Of a stretch of DNA of 64,000 bases, positions 16,418 through 26,200 are shown one piece after another; the first letter of the stretch is position 1, and every line of letters starts with the position of its first letter. The notes under the pieces were generated by a model. The model had not been told where the DNA came from, made no database searches, and worked only from the letters and a program-made list of their open reading frames with translations. The stretch is from Myxococcales bacterium (GTDB lineage: Bacteria > Myxococcota > Myxococcia > Myxococcales > JAJYLH01). The stretch covers positions 1 through 64,000 of the forward strand of contig JAJYLH010000012.1 of NCBI GenBank assembly GCA_021787845.1. The letters are read 5' to 3'. A program made the translations under genes and the position numbers.

Positions 16418-18262
16418 ATGAGCCCTCACACCCAACACCACGCCTTCGCGCTTCTCGCCCTCGTTTCGGTAGCCGCTTGCGGTCCCGCCCAGCAGAGCGT
16501 CTCCGTCGACCTGGTGCCACCGCACGTCGTCTCGGTCACGCCCGGCCCCGCCGCCGTGCCGCCCGCCGCGCTGCTCACCGTGCGATTCTCCAAGCCCATC
16601 GCGAAGGACCGCATCTATTGGACCCTCCCGAAGTCGAACGAGACGGTGCCCGACTCGGTTCTGGTGGGCCGCGTAGCCGACCGGGACGCGCTCGTGCGCG
16701 CCGCGGACAATCCGCCCTTGTCCAAGTCCGAGCGCGCGAAGACGGTCGAGGCCGCCGTCACCCTCTCCGCTGACCGGACGACCCTCACGGTCGCGCCATC
16801 GCAGCCGCTCCAGGGGACGCGCGACTACGTGCTGGTGCTGTCCCGGCGCATCGCCGACGAGCACCTGAACGGCCTGTGCGCGCCCGGGTCGAAGGTGAAC
16901 GCGACGCAGGTCTGGGCGTTCTCGACCGATTTCACGCCGGACGACGCGCCGCCCGCCGCGAGCCTCGACTCGCCTCCGCCCGGGACCCAAGGCGTGCCGA
17001 CCGACCTCCCGCGGCTCGCGGTCCGCTTCACCAAGCCCATCGACTCCAACAGCGCCGCCCTGGGGCGCATCGGCCTCTTGGACCTGACGCAGCACCTTTC
17101 GCTCGAGCCGGCCGCACTGACCTGGAGCGGTACCGATGCCCTGCTCGCCCTCCGGCAAGACATCGGCCAGGGCTGCGCGACCCTGTGCCCCAGCCATTCG
17201 TACGCGCTCTACGTCGACCCCACGGTCACCGACGTCGACGGACACCCGGTCCAGCCGGTCAACCCGAACACCCAGTCGTTCGTCGCGGCGAGCTGCCTGC
17301 GCGAGGTTCCACCCGACATCGCGCCCGCCTCGATTCGAGCCACGCCGAGCGATCGCGGCGCCACGCTCGCCTGGCTGACCGACGAGCCGTCGAGCTCCCG
17401 GGTCGTCTACACCCCCGGCGGCGCCGACGCGCTCGCGGCGTGCCTGAAAGGGGGGAGCTGCGAGACGGCGACCGGACCCGACGCCTCCTGCTGGGTCGAT
17501 CCGTGCGCCGCGCCAGACGAGGCGAACGAGACGTGCCGGCACACGGTGCGCCTCCCGGGGCTCGAGGCGCAGGCCACCTACACTTTCGCGGTGGAATCGC
17601 AGGACGCCGGCGGGCGCCAGGCGCAGTCCGCCGCGTCGACCTTCACCACCCTGGCGCCGCTCCCCCGGCTCGTTCTCTCCGAGCTCTTCGCGTCGCCGGT
17701 CGGCCTGACCGACGAGAACGGCAAACCCAGCGCCGACCTGGGCAAGTTCGTCGAGATCTACAACGCCGACTCGCAACCGGTCGACCTGACGCCGACCGGG
17801 AGCGGTTCCACTCGCCAAGCCTGGGCGCTCGCTCGCTGTGCCGACGCGACCTGCACGGGCGGGCTCACCCGCGTCTGGCCGATGAAGCCCATCGGCTCCG
17901 CTACCGTCCTCCAGCCGGGCGGCTTCGCGCTGGCCGTCGGGCAGGCGTTCGACCCGGTGCGGGTGGGTGTCCCTTTCGGGACGATCCTTCTCGGCAACGA
18001 CGGCACCTCGCGCACCGTCCTCGGCAACAGTCTGAGCAAGAGCGCTGCCGCTGCCTACGCGCTCCTCGCGCCGGGCGGCGTCGTCGTCTCGACCTACGGC
18101 GGCTGGCTCGGCGTCCCCAGCGACGACGAGGGGCACTCGTTCGAGCGCATCGATCCGACGGCCGACGACGACGCGAGTGGATGGGCCACCGCGACGGACG
18201 AGCTGCTCGACGCGCCCGGCAACTTCGCGACGCCCGGGCGCCGGAACAGTCGCTGGCCGTGA
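16418..18262 (+). CDS. Lipoprotein with Big-type, fibronectin-like and lamin-tail domains
   Basis: 614 residues, two bases after the HhH gene and with AGGAG before the ATG, so probably the third gene of one operon. Lipobox VSVAAC with Cys 21. The N-terminal half has two Ig-like segments of the Big_5 type (VVSVTPGPAAVPPAALLTVRF and the similar RLAVRFTKPIDSNSA). Next comes a fibronectin-III-like segment (IRATPSDRGATLAWLTDEPS ... ATYTFAVESQDAGG), then a lamin-tail-like domain near 420-590 (LVLSELFASPVGL ... GKFVEIYNADSQPVDLT). Several Cys pairs suggest disulfides. Likely surface adhesion or scaffolding; no catalytic site seen. Confidence 0.75.
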   Translation: MSPHTQHHAFALLALVSVAACGPAQQSVSVDLVPPHVVSVTPGPAAVPPAALLTVRFSKPIAKDRIYWTLPKSNETVPDSVLVGRVADRDALVRAADNPPLSKSERAKTVEAAVTLSADRTTLTVAPSQPLQGTRDYVLVLSRRIADEHLNGLCAPGSKVNATQVWAFSTDFTPDDAPPAASLDSPPPGTQGVPTDLPRLAVRFTKPIDSNSAALGRIGLLDLTQHLSLEPAALTWSGTDALLALRQDIGQGCATLCPSHSYALYVDPTVTDVDGHPVQPVNPNTQSFVAASCLREVPPDIAPASIRATPSDRGATLAWLTDEPSSSRVVYTPGGADALAACLKGGSCETATGPDASCWVDPCAAPDEANETCRHTVRLPGLEAQATYTFAVESQDAGGRQAQSAASTFTTLAPLPRLVLSELFASPVGLTDENGKPSADLGKFVEIYNADSQPVDLTPTGSGSTRQAWALARCADATCTGGLTRVWPMKPIGSATVLQPGGFALAVGQAFDPVRVGVPFGTILLGNDGTSRTVLGNSLSKSAAAAYALLAPGGVVVSTYGGWLGVPSDDEGHSFERIDPTADDDASGWATATDELLDAPGNFATPGRRNSRWP

Positions 18263-18265
18263 GCG

Positions 18266-18691
18266 CTACTGCTTTTCGGATTCGGTCTTGGCCTCTTCCG
18301 CCTCGGCCGCCTGCTCCGCCTCGGCCCGGCTCGACTCCAGGGCGGCGCGCCACTCGGTGACGAGCGGGAGGGCCCGCGCCTTCTCCCGGTCCGGCACCAC
18401 GATCGACCAGGTGGTCGGCACGGCGGTGGTCAAGGTCCCGAGGGTCGACGGCCTCGAGGACACGATGTCCACGTCGAAGCCCGCGTCGGCGAGGTCCTGG
18501 GCGAGCTCGTCGGCCTCGAAGCGGTCTTCGAAGACCGCGATCGCCGCGAGCGTCTTCGCGTCGATGGGGCTGCGGCCCTGGCGGGCGAGCTCGGCTTCCC
18601 AGGTCGCGCGGTCGACGAGCGGCGTGCCATCGTCCGCACAGCGGTCGACGTTGTCCTGGTACTCCTCGTCACAGGTCGGACAGTAGCGCAT
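18266..18691 (-). CDS. Zinc-ribbon-tagged DUF2007-like signalling protein
   Basis: 141 residues with GGAGG before the ATG. The N-terminal tag YCPTCDEEYQDNVDRCADDG has the same C-x2-C...C-x-DDG pattern as the start of the TPR kinase at 7376. Residues 50-90 (IAVFEDRFEADELAQDLADA followed by GFDVDIVSS) match the beta-alpha-alpha-beta pattern of DUF2007, a small domain thought to act in signalling. The end is an acidic, Ala/Glu-rich helix. Convergent with the lipoprotein gene and separated from it by only three bases. Cytoplasmic; function unproven. Confidence 0.7.
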   Translation of the reverse strand: MRYCPTCDEEYQDNVDRCADDGTPLVDRATWEAELARQGRSPIDAKTLAAIAVFEDRFEADELAQDLADAGFDVDIVSSRPSTLGTLTTAVPTTWSIVVPDREKARALPLVTEWRAALESSRAEAEQAAEAEEAKTESEKQ

Positions 18692-18877
18692 GAGCCCTCC
18701 GTCGAAGATGCGCGGCGGCAACGGTATCATCGCCCACCGACGCGCGGGCGACCGCCGGGGAAGGTTCGCGGACTGCTCGCGGCCGGGCCTGGCGCGGTGG
18801 CCGCGAAATCCGCCCCTTCGGGTCGACCGGTGGCGACAGAGGGCTTTTCGCGAGCCGCCCACCGGCAGGAGGCCATC

Positions 18878-19330
18878 ATGAGTTGGCTCGAGCTGTGGCA
18901 TGTCGTCTCGGTCGGGCTCTTCTCGGGAGCGGTCCTGGCCACCGTGGCCGTGCACAGCCTCCTGGCGCGCGCGCTCGACGACGCCGAGCGCAAGCCGCTC
19001 GCGCATGCCGCCGCCACGCTCGGCCAGGCGGTCGTAATGCCGACGATGTACCTGGGCTTCGTCTCCGGCCTCGTTTTCTTCGCCGTTGAGTGGCACGAGG
19101 GGGCGCTGCGGCGTCCCATGCACGTCGACCTGATGGCCGCTGCCGGCGTGGTGGCGGTCGGGCTCGCGTCGATGTGGAAGGCGAAGGCGCGCCAGCTCGC
19201 CCGGGCACTCGAGGGGGGAGAGCCGTACGCCAAGCTCGCCAAGCTCGCCCGGCGCAGCTTCGTCTTCGCGACGGGCGCGCTCTTCTTCACGCTCGTCGCC
19301 TACGCCTTCGCGATGTGGAAGAGCCTCTGA
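18878..19330 (+). CDS. Four-helix integral membrane protein
   Basis: 150 residues from an ATG with AGGAGG seven bases upstream; longer in-frame starts lack such a site. Four hydrophobic helices can be drawn at about 5-27, 50-75, 83-100 and 122-147, with conserved-looking His residues in the first (LWHVVSVGLFSGAVLATVAVH). The general look is that of DUF2269 or CopD-like small membrane proteins, but I cannot assign a family with confidence. Divergent from the DUF2007-like gene (186-bp gap that should hold promoters for both). Confidence 0.65.
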   Translation: MSWLELWHVVSVGLFSGAVLATVAVHSLLARALDDAERKPLAHAAATLGQAVVMPTMYLGFVSGLVFFAVEWHEGALRRPMHVDLMAAAGVVAVGLASMWKAKARQLARALEGGEPYAKLAKLARRSFVFATGALFFTLVAYAFAMWKSL

Positions 19331-19563
19331 CCGGATCTCGCCACTGTTTGGCGCGCTCTTCCGGCTCGGCCACCCGACGTGAAGCCAGGACTCGTCGGGG
19401 TCCAGAGTGCGTCGCGAGCCTCGAGGCGCAGCCGGGCACTCGCGCGCCAGGGCTCCAACATCGGTAGCAACGTCGACCGGGTCGCTCGGGTCGGTGTAGT
19501 TCGCGCACAGGCGACGCGGGCGATCGCGTCCCTAGCTTTTCATCGAGGTCGGGGGGACCGGAG

Positions 19564-20169
19564 ATGAGCCAGAGCTTGAGCGGATGCGTGCTCGCCCTGC
19601 TTCTGACCGATGGCATGGAGGGCGGACAGGTGACGCGGCTGCGCACGCTGTTGCGTCGAGCCGGCGCGCGCGTACACCTCGTCGCGCCCGGCGGGGGTCT
19701 CGCGCACGCGCAGGATGGTGCCCGCTTCGCGTGCGACGCCGACGCGCGGGAGATTCACCCGCATTACTACGACGCGCTGGTGATTCCCGGCGGCGCCAGG
19801 TCGGCGAAAGCGCTCTCGGAAGACGAATCGATCGTCGAGCTGGTGCGGGTGATGCGCCTCGCGCTGCGACCGCTGGGCGCGGTCGGGGAGGGCACGGTGG
19901 TCTTGTGCGCTGCCGGTGTCCTGGATGGCTGCCACATCGCGGCACCGCAGTCGCTCAACGACGCCATTCGCGCGGCGGGGGGCATCGCGGTCGGTGCGCA
20001 GGCCGTGGCGGACCGGCTGATCGTCACCGGACAGGACGCGGGGGCGATCGATCGGTTCGTCGAGCTGTTGGCGGAAGAGGTCGCGCAGGCTCGGCGCGAC
20101 GAGGTCGAGGAGCTTTCGCTCGAATCGTTCCCGGCGAGCGATGCGCACGGCGGAGGTGTGGCCATCTGA
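19564..20169 (+). CDS. DJ-1/PfpI-family protein
   Basis: 201 residues. The DJ-1/PfpI fold is shown by the first strand (VLALLLTDGMEGGQVTRLRT), the YDALVIPGG block near residue 76, and the nucleophile elbow VVLCAAGVLDGC with a Cys where the family has its catalytic Cys. The family includes deglycases, chaperones and amidotransferase-like proteins. The usual following Gly-Pro is absent (CAAGV instead of CHGP), so the chemistry may differ. A C-terminal acidic extension (about 170-201) is extra. No operon partner; cytoplasmic. Confidence 0.8.
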   Translation: MSQSLSGCVLALLLTDGMEGGQVTRLRTLLRRAGARVHLVAPGGGLAHAQDGARFACDADAREIHPHYYDALVIPGGARSAKALSEDESIVELVRVMRLALRPLGAVGEGTVVLCAAGVLDGCHIAAPQSLNDAIRAAGGIAVGAQAVADRLIVTGQDAGAIDRFVELLAEEVAQARRDEVEELSLESFPASDAHGGGVAI

Positions 20170-20211
20170 CGCATTTGAAGACGCCCGCCGACCGATGGCA
20201 TCCTCGCTGAC

Positions 20212-21795
20212 ATGCGTCTGCTCCCGTTTGCCCTCGCCTCGATTCCCGCCGTCGCGCTCGCGACGAACTTCCCCTACGTCACCAAGGGCCCGGTGATCAC
20301 CAGCGTCACGCCGACCGACGCCTGGGTCGCGTGGGAGACCGCGCACCACGAGGGCAAAGGCACCGACCCGACGGATTCCCTCGAGAACTGCGACACCGAG
20401 GCGAGCCTGCCGCTCATCGGCGATCACAACAACGACACCCCGACCTTGACCTTGAGCGACGGCGAGACGTTCACCGACGCGACCTGCTCGCGCGACCACC
20501 ACGTCCACCTGACCGGGCTCGCGCCGAACACGCACCATTCGTTCACGCTGGACAAGCCGTTCGACAGCTCGACGGGACCGACCGCCGGCGGCGAGTTCAC
20601 CACCGCGACCACCGACCCCGACGCGCGCTTCTCGTTCATCGTCTACGGCGACAACCGCGACGACCAGGCGCTGACCGGAACCTCGACCCAGACCGACCAT
20701 CAGGCGGTCGCGAACGCCATCGCCGACGACGACTCGGACGCGGCGTTCATCATCAACACCGGCGACCTGGCGCTGAACATCACCGCGGTCTCCGGGGACG
20801 ACAACGGCTACACCGAGTTCTTCGACGTCGAGCGGGCGCTGTTGTCGACGCGGCCGCTCTTCACCGCCATCGGGAACCACGAGACCATCGACACGAGCGA
20901 GTTCGACACGCTCATCAACCCGCGCTCCTGGGAAGGGCTGCCGCACCCCTACTACTGGTCGTTCGACTGGGGCGCCGCGCACTTCGCGATCCTCGACGCC
21001 TTCGAGGGAGCGAAGTCCTACGCTGGGCTCGGCGACCGGGCGCCCGGGGTGAGCGACGCCCAGGCGCAGTGGCTCGACCAGGACCTCGCGCAGGCGCAGG
21101 CGAAGGGGCAGATTCTCATCGTCGTCGCCCACCAGAGCCCCTTCTCGCACCCGGCGCCGAACGAGACGAGCGGTCACGGCGACTCGGTTCCGATGCAACA
21201 GAAGATCCTGCCGATTCTCTTGAAATATGGCGTCTACGCGCTCTTCGCCGGGCACGACCACTACTACCAGCACGGCCACGAGGGGTGCCTCGACTACTTC
21301 GTGGTGGGCGGCGGCGGTGCCCCTCAGTACAAGCCCGATCCGAACGCGCCGGGGGTCATCGCCGCGGTGGAGACGACGAGCTACGTGGTGGTGACGGTCA
21401 GCGGGCACCAGGCGACCGGCATCGCGAAAGCGACCTCGGGCGACGTCCTCGACCAGTTCACGCTAACCCCCGCGAACGGGGCTCCGTGCGGGGTGACGAC
21501 CGTCGGCCCGGCGGGAGGTCCCGATGGGGGGACGACCGGGCCCGACGCGGGCGCGCCTGGCGTCGACGCGGGGACATCCGCCGCTGACGCGGGAGGGGCA
21601 GCGGTTGCGGATGCCGGCAGCGGTGCCGGACCCACCACGACCGACGCTGGCGCGCAGCCGACCGACGCCGGTGGGCAGACGACCTCGAACGCGCACGCGG
21701 GCGGCTGCCAATGCGGTCTCGGAGGCGGCGCCTCGGCGCTCGTCGGGCTGCTACTCCTCTCGCTCGCCCTCGCCCGGCGCCGGCGGACGCAGTAG
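20212..21795 (+). CDS. Secreted purple-acid-phosphatase-like metallophosphoesterase with MYXO-CTERM-like tail
   Basis: 527 residues. The signal peptide is followed by an N-terminal fibronectin-like domain (VITSVTPTDAWVAWET), then a calcineurin-type phosphoesterase with its metal motifs in order: YGDNRDD, INTGDLAL, GNHET, VVAHQSP and AGHDHYY. After residue 430 comes a low-complexity Gly/Asp/Ala/Thr stalk. The end is a sorting tail (GGCQCGLGGGASALVGLLLL then ARRRR): Cys motif, hydrophobic helix and Arg cluster, as in the MYXO-CTERM signal known from Myxococcota. The enzyme is therefore probably displayed on the cell surface or released, and could scavenge phosphate from organic esters. Substrate unknown. 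Confidence 0.88.
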   Translation: MRLLPFALASIPAVALATNFPYVTKGPVITSVTPTDAWVAWETAHHEGKGTDPTDSLENCDTEASLPLIGDHNNDTPTLTLSDGETFTDATCSRDHHVHLTGLAPNTHHSFTLDKPFDSSTGPTAGGEFTTATTDPDARFSFIVYGDNRDDQALTGTSTQTDHQAVANAIADDDSDAAFIINTGDLALNITAVSGDDNGYTEFFDVERALLSTRPLFTAIGNHETIDTSEFDTLINPRSWEGLPHPYYWSFDWGAAHFAILDAFEGAKSYAGLGDRAPGVSDAQAQWLDQDLAQAQAKGQILIVVAHQSPFSHPAPNETSGHGDSVPMQQKILPILLKYGVYALFAGHDHYYQHGHEGCLDYFVVGGGGAPQYKPDPNAPGVIAAVETTSYVVVTVSGHQATGIAKATSGDVLDQFTLTPANGAPCGVTTVGPAGGPDGGTTGPDAGAPGVDAGTSAADAGGAAVADAGSGAGPTTTDAGAQPTDAGGQTTSNAHAGGCQCGLGGGASALVGLLLLSLALARRRRTQ

Positions 21796-21804
21796 ACCCT
21801 TCAC

Positions 21805-22446
21805 GTGTTGGAAGAACCCGTGACCCTCGGCCAGCGCTTGCGCATCGCCCTCGCCTGGGGGCTCGGGCTCGGCGTCCTGCTCGTCCTCTGTCTCGCGGTG
21901 GCGGTCGACCGCTTCGGCCAGGAAGAGCGCGCCCGGCCGGCGCGGGTGATCGTGGTGCTGGGCAGCGGCGTCCTGCCGAACGGCAGCCCTTCCGCCGACC
22001 TCAAGGGCCGCGTCGACCACGCCGTCGACCTGTGGCGCCGCCACCTGGCGCCAGCGCTCCTGTTCACCGGCGCGAAGCTGGAGGGGCCGGTGTCGCAGGC
22101 CGAGTCCGCCCGCCGTTACGCGCGGAGCCTGGGCGTCCCGCGGTCCGCTTGCTTCGTCGACCAGGCGAGCCGGAACACCGCGGAGAACGCCCGCGACGCC
22201 GTGCGCATCATCCGCGAGAACGGCTGGCGTTCGGCGATCGTCACGAGCGACCCGTTCCATCTGTTGCGCGCCCGGCAGCTCTTCCGGGAGGACGGCCTGG
22301 AAGTCGCGACCAGCCCCGCCCTCGACGTGAAGCGAAACCGCTCCTGGCCAGCGCGCGCCTATTGGACCCTGCGGGAGGTGGCGGCGCTGCTCGACCGTCC
22401 GAGGCTGCTCGTGCTGGGGCCGGTGCCGAACCAGCGTCGCGAATGA
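21805..22446 (+). CDS. DUF218 (YdcF/SanA/ElyC-like) membrane protein
   Basis: 213 residues starting at GTG 21805 or GTG 21820 (GAAGAA precedes the latter). One N-terminal membrane helix (LRIALAWGLGLGVLLVLCLAVAV) is followed by the DUF218 domain: VIVVLGSGVLPNGSPS, a Glu/Ser-rich TGAKLEGPVSQAESARRY segment, SRNTAENARDAVRI, and AIVTSDPFHLLRARQLF. Relatives (ElyC, SanA) affect cell-envelope integrity and peptidoglycan precursor or vancomycin sensitivity; the biochemical activity is unclear. It begins nine bases after the phosphatase stop, so the two are probably co-transcribed. Confidence 0.8.
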   Translation: MLEEPVTLGQRLRIALAWGLGLGVLLVLCLAVAVDRFGQEERARPARVIVVLGSGVLPNGSPSADLKGRVDHAVDLWRRHLAPALLFTGAKLEGPVSQAESARRYARSLGVPRSACFVDQASRNTAENARDAVRIIRENGWRSAIVTSDPFHLLRARQLFREDGLEVATSPALDVKRNRSWPARAYWTLREVAALLDRPRLLVLGPVPNQRRE

Positions 22447-22579
22447 TGCGCCCGTCGCGGGGTCATTCGGACCGCGCGCAGGGAATCGGCGCCCGGCTCG
22501 TCTGGCGCATGGCGATGTTCTAGCTTTCGCGACCTCGCGGTGGCCCAAGGCCGCCGCCTCGTTACTCGAAGGAGCCGGG

Positions 22580-23020
22580 ATGGGCGCGTTGAGCGAAGTG
22601 GTCTCGAACCCCGAGAAGAAGCCGGCGATCGTGCGCGACGCCGCGGTGCTGCTCGACGAAGAGGTGGCGAGCAAGAGCGGCGTCGCTGGGCTCGCGGTCA
22701 AGGCGGCCTTCGGGATGGTCAAGGCGGTCAAGCCGGGCATCATCCCGCACGTGATCGACGGGCTCCTGCCGGACTTCGCGAGCGCGCTCGACCCGATTCT
22801 CGACGAGCGGCCGGCCGGCACCAGCGCGAGCGCGCATCTGCTCCAAAACCAGGCTCGGGTGGTGGCGGCGCTCTTGTCGGTCACCGACGAGCGCGCCCGC
22901 CACACGCCCCACGCGGTGCTCCTCAAGGCGTATCAGAAGCTGCGGCCAGCCGCGGAGAAGCACGTCAGCCTGGGGCTGCCCCGGCTCGCCAGGCTCGTCG
23001 ACCAGCATGTCCGCGGCTGA
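22580..23020 (+). CDS. Conserved-looking helical cytoplasmic protein, unknown
   Basis: 146 residues, all helix by appearance, with no signal peptide or membrane span. GAAGGAG stands nine bases before the ATG. Features: a charged N-terminal helix (NPEKKPAIVRDAAVLLDEEV), a middle segment AAFGMVKAVKPGIIPHVIDGLLPDF, and a C-terminal part AYQKLRPAAEKHVSLGLPRL. The balanced codon use and regular helices suggest a real protein. It resembles uncharacterised DUF families found in actinobacteria and myxobacteria, but I will not name one. It stands alone between two short gaps. Confidence 0.6.
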   Translation: MGALSEVVSNPEKKPAIVRDAAVLLDEEVASKSGVAGLAVKAAFGMVKAVKPGIIPHVIDGLLPDFASALDPILDERPAGTSASAHLLQNQARVVAALLSVTDERARHTPHAVLLKAYQKLRPAAEKHVSLGLPRLARLVDQHVRG

Positions 23021-23155
23021 GCGCGACGGGCCGAGGCGCGCCGAGGCGCCCGTGGCACCGACCGCTTCCCTCCGACCCGGCGACGCGCGAGGGGTCGACC
23101 GGCCGAGCGCAAAGGCATCGCGACGGACCAGCGCTCTTCCTGCTCGCCGACCCCC

Positions 23156-23185
23156 TTGACGCGCCGCATCGTCCTGTGGCATACC
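23156..23185 (+). promoter_or_regulatory. Possible promoter for the Cys-rich lipoprotein gene
   Basis: TTGACG followed after 18 bases by CATACC, about 85 bp upstream of the start at 23271. The -35 is good and the -10 is poor. Confidence 0.25.
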
Positions 23186-23270
23186 GCGCGCTTTCTGGGC
23201 GAGCCGTCCGCAACCCGCCGCTCCATCGCGGCCGAAGGGTTGCCCGCTCGCACCACGCGAGGAGAACGTC

Positions 23271-26200
23271 ATGGGAAATCTCTCGAGGACTTTCTGGCGC
23301 ACCGGCTCGGCCGTGGCAATGGCGATCGGGCTTGCGCTCGCGGGATGTTCGAGCGGCAAGCCGACCACCTGCGGCGGTGGCGCGAAGGCGTGCGGCTCCA
23401 ACGCCGACTGCAACGGCTTCCAATGCGTGAACGGCTGCTGCGGCACGACCCCCATCTGCCAGAAGGACAGCGACTGCCCTACCGGTGAGCACTGCGCCGG
23501 CGGCACCTGCACGTCGTCGAACAACGGCAGCTCGTGCAGCTCCAACGCCGACTGCGCGAGCGTCGCCGGGGCGACCAAGTGCGACCTCATCACCGGCGCC
23601 TGCGTCGAGTGCGTGAACCCGACCGACTGCGGCACGCCGACCAAGACCTGCACCGCCAACCAGTGCGTCACGGTCCCCAACGCCTGCGCGTCGGACACCG
23701 ACTGCGCTCAGAGCACGGTCGGCCCCAAGTGCGACCTCGCGAACCACCAGTGCGTCGCCTGCCTGGGCAACGGCGACTGCGAAATCGGCCAGGTCTGCAA
23801 CAGCTTCACCTGCGTCGCCGCCAACGGCGCCTGCTCGAACGACACCGCCTGCTCCGGGAGCACCCCGCACTGCGACTTGGCCCAGCAGAAATGCGTCGAG
23901 TGCATCGACAACAGCCAGTGCACGAACGGCGAGGTGTGCGTGAGCGACGCCTGCCAGACCTCCAACACCGGCTGCACCGACGACACGTCGTGCTCGGGGA
24001 CGCCCGCCACGCCCAAGTGCGACACCACGAGCGGCAAGTGCGTCGCCTGTCTGGCGAGCGCCGACTGCAACGACCCGACGATGACCTGCCAGAACGAGGC
24101 CTGCGTCGCCGCGCCCTCGGGCTGTCAGAACGACAGCGGCTGCTCGGCACCGACGCCGCATTGCGACACCGCTTCCGCCCAGTGTGTCGCCTGCCTCCAG
24201 GACTCGGACTGCCCGAGCGGCGATGCCTGCGTCGGCAACGCCTGCCAGCCCAAGCCCGCGGGCTGCACCGGCGACGGGGACTGCGCCACCCAGGCAGGCA
24301 CCCCCAAGTGCGACACGCAAAGCGGCAAGTGCGTCGCCTGCCTGACCGGCGGGGACTGCCCCGCGAGCGGCCTGTGCGACCCGACCGCGCACACCTGTGA
24401 GAGCGGCTGCGCTTCCGATCAGTACTGCGCGAACCTCGCGCCCAAGTGCGACACGACCTCGCACGTCTGCGTCGCCTGCCTCCAGACGAGCGACTGCGCC
24501 TCCGGCAAGTACTGCAAGAGCGAGAAGTGCCTGTCCGGTTGCGCGACCGACCAGGACTGCGCGCAGAGCTCGGCCGGCAAGAAGTGCGACACCTCGACCA
24601 ACAGTTGCGTCGCCTGCCTCGCCGACGCCGATTGCGCGCAGAGCGCGAGCGGCCACAAGTGCCTGACCTCGGCCCACGCCTGCGTCGCCTGCCTCGCCGA
24701 CTCCGACTGCCCGAGCGGCGACAAGTGCGCGAACAACGCCTGCGTGACGAACACCACCACCGACCCGCCCTGCGGCGCGAACGACTCGTGTCAGGCGGGC
24801 ACGACCTGCGTCCCCGACGCCTCCGGCGCCAAGACCTGCCGGACCCAGTGCGACCCGTACAACCCGGGCACCACCTGCCAGAGCGGGAAGGTCTGCGAGT
24901 GGATCGGCTTCGACTCGAACAACGCCGCGGCGGGCGCGTGCGTGCCCGCGAACGGCAACGGCGGGGCCGGCGCGACCTGCCAGCAGGACTCGGATTGCGA
25001 GGCGAACCTGCTCTGCGTGCCGGTCAGCGCGACCGTCGCCCAGTGCGCGGCGCTCTGCGACCCTTCGGGCGGCACCTGCGCCTCGGGCGACAGTTGCCAC
25101 GCGCTGCCGACCTACTACGACGACACGTCGAGCACCCTCTTGAGCATCGGTGTCTGCCTCGCGTCGACCTCCACCTACGCCGACGCCTGCTACTCGGACT
25201 TCTCCCTCAAGGGCGGCGCGACCACTCCGGATTGCGGCGCCGGGATGACCTGCGGCCCGGAGACGCTCTTCGCCGACCCGTCGCTCGTGGTCTCGATGTG
25301 CAAGTACCCGGTGGGCGACAGCGCTCCTGCTGCCCCGTGCACCGACCCGGCGACCTGTGTCAGCGGCGCCTGCCTCGCGGGCCCGAACGTGTGCGACACG
25401 AGCTGCCACTGGACGAGCGACTGCAAGCGGGCGGGGCTCCAGAGCAACTACCTGTGCCTGCCCTACCCGTGGATCGCTCAGAGCCCGTACACCGGCAACG
25501 TGAACGTCTCCGACACCGGGGCATGCATGCCGACCTGCGTGTCCGACGCGACCTGCGCCTCGGGGACGTTCTGCGACCTCACCCCCACCTTCGCGAACTC
25601 CTATCAGTACGCGTCCGCGTTCTACGCCTTCTGCTATCCGCAGCTCGGCGATCCGAGCGGCCCGCTGAAGAAGGCGGGACAGCCGTGCGCACAGGACTCG
25701 GATTGCGAGAGCGATTTCTGCTGGACCAACGGCACCGCCGGCGCCACCGACGGCTACTGCTTCGGCGCCTGCGACGCCTCCAAGGCGTCGACCGAGTGCG
25801 ACCCGGCCGGCGGCACCACCTGCGACTCGGCGGGCGTCGGCTTGCTGCTCAACGCCGGCAAGGACGGCCAGGTCGGCACGAGCGACGACGTCTACGGCCG
25901 GGCTTACGTGTGCAGCGGGGTCCGCTGCGAGAGCGACGCCGACTGCGCCGGGTTCAGCGCCGACTCGACGAAGGCGCGCACCTGCGCCCCGACGCTCCAG
26001 GTCAACGTGGCGAACACCAAGTACCCGGGGAGCTTCAGCGGTTCCGTGGAGAGCGTGCGCCTGACCTGCCAGCCGCGGACGGGCGACGCCCAGGCGGGCA
26101 CCGTGTGCACCGACGCCTCGACCTGCGAGTCCGGCCTCTGCATGGCGCTGTCGAGCGGCAGCACGACCGAGTATTGCGTCGGGGGCTGCAAGACCGACGC

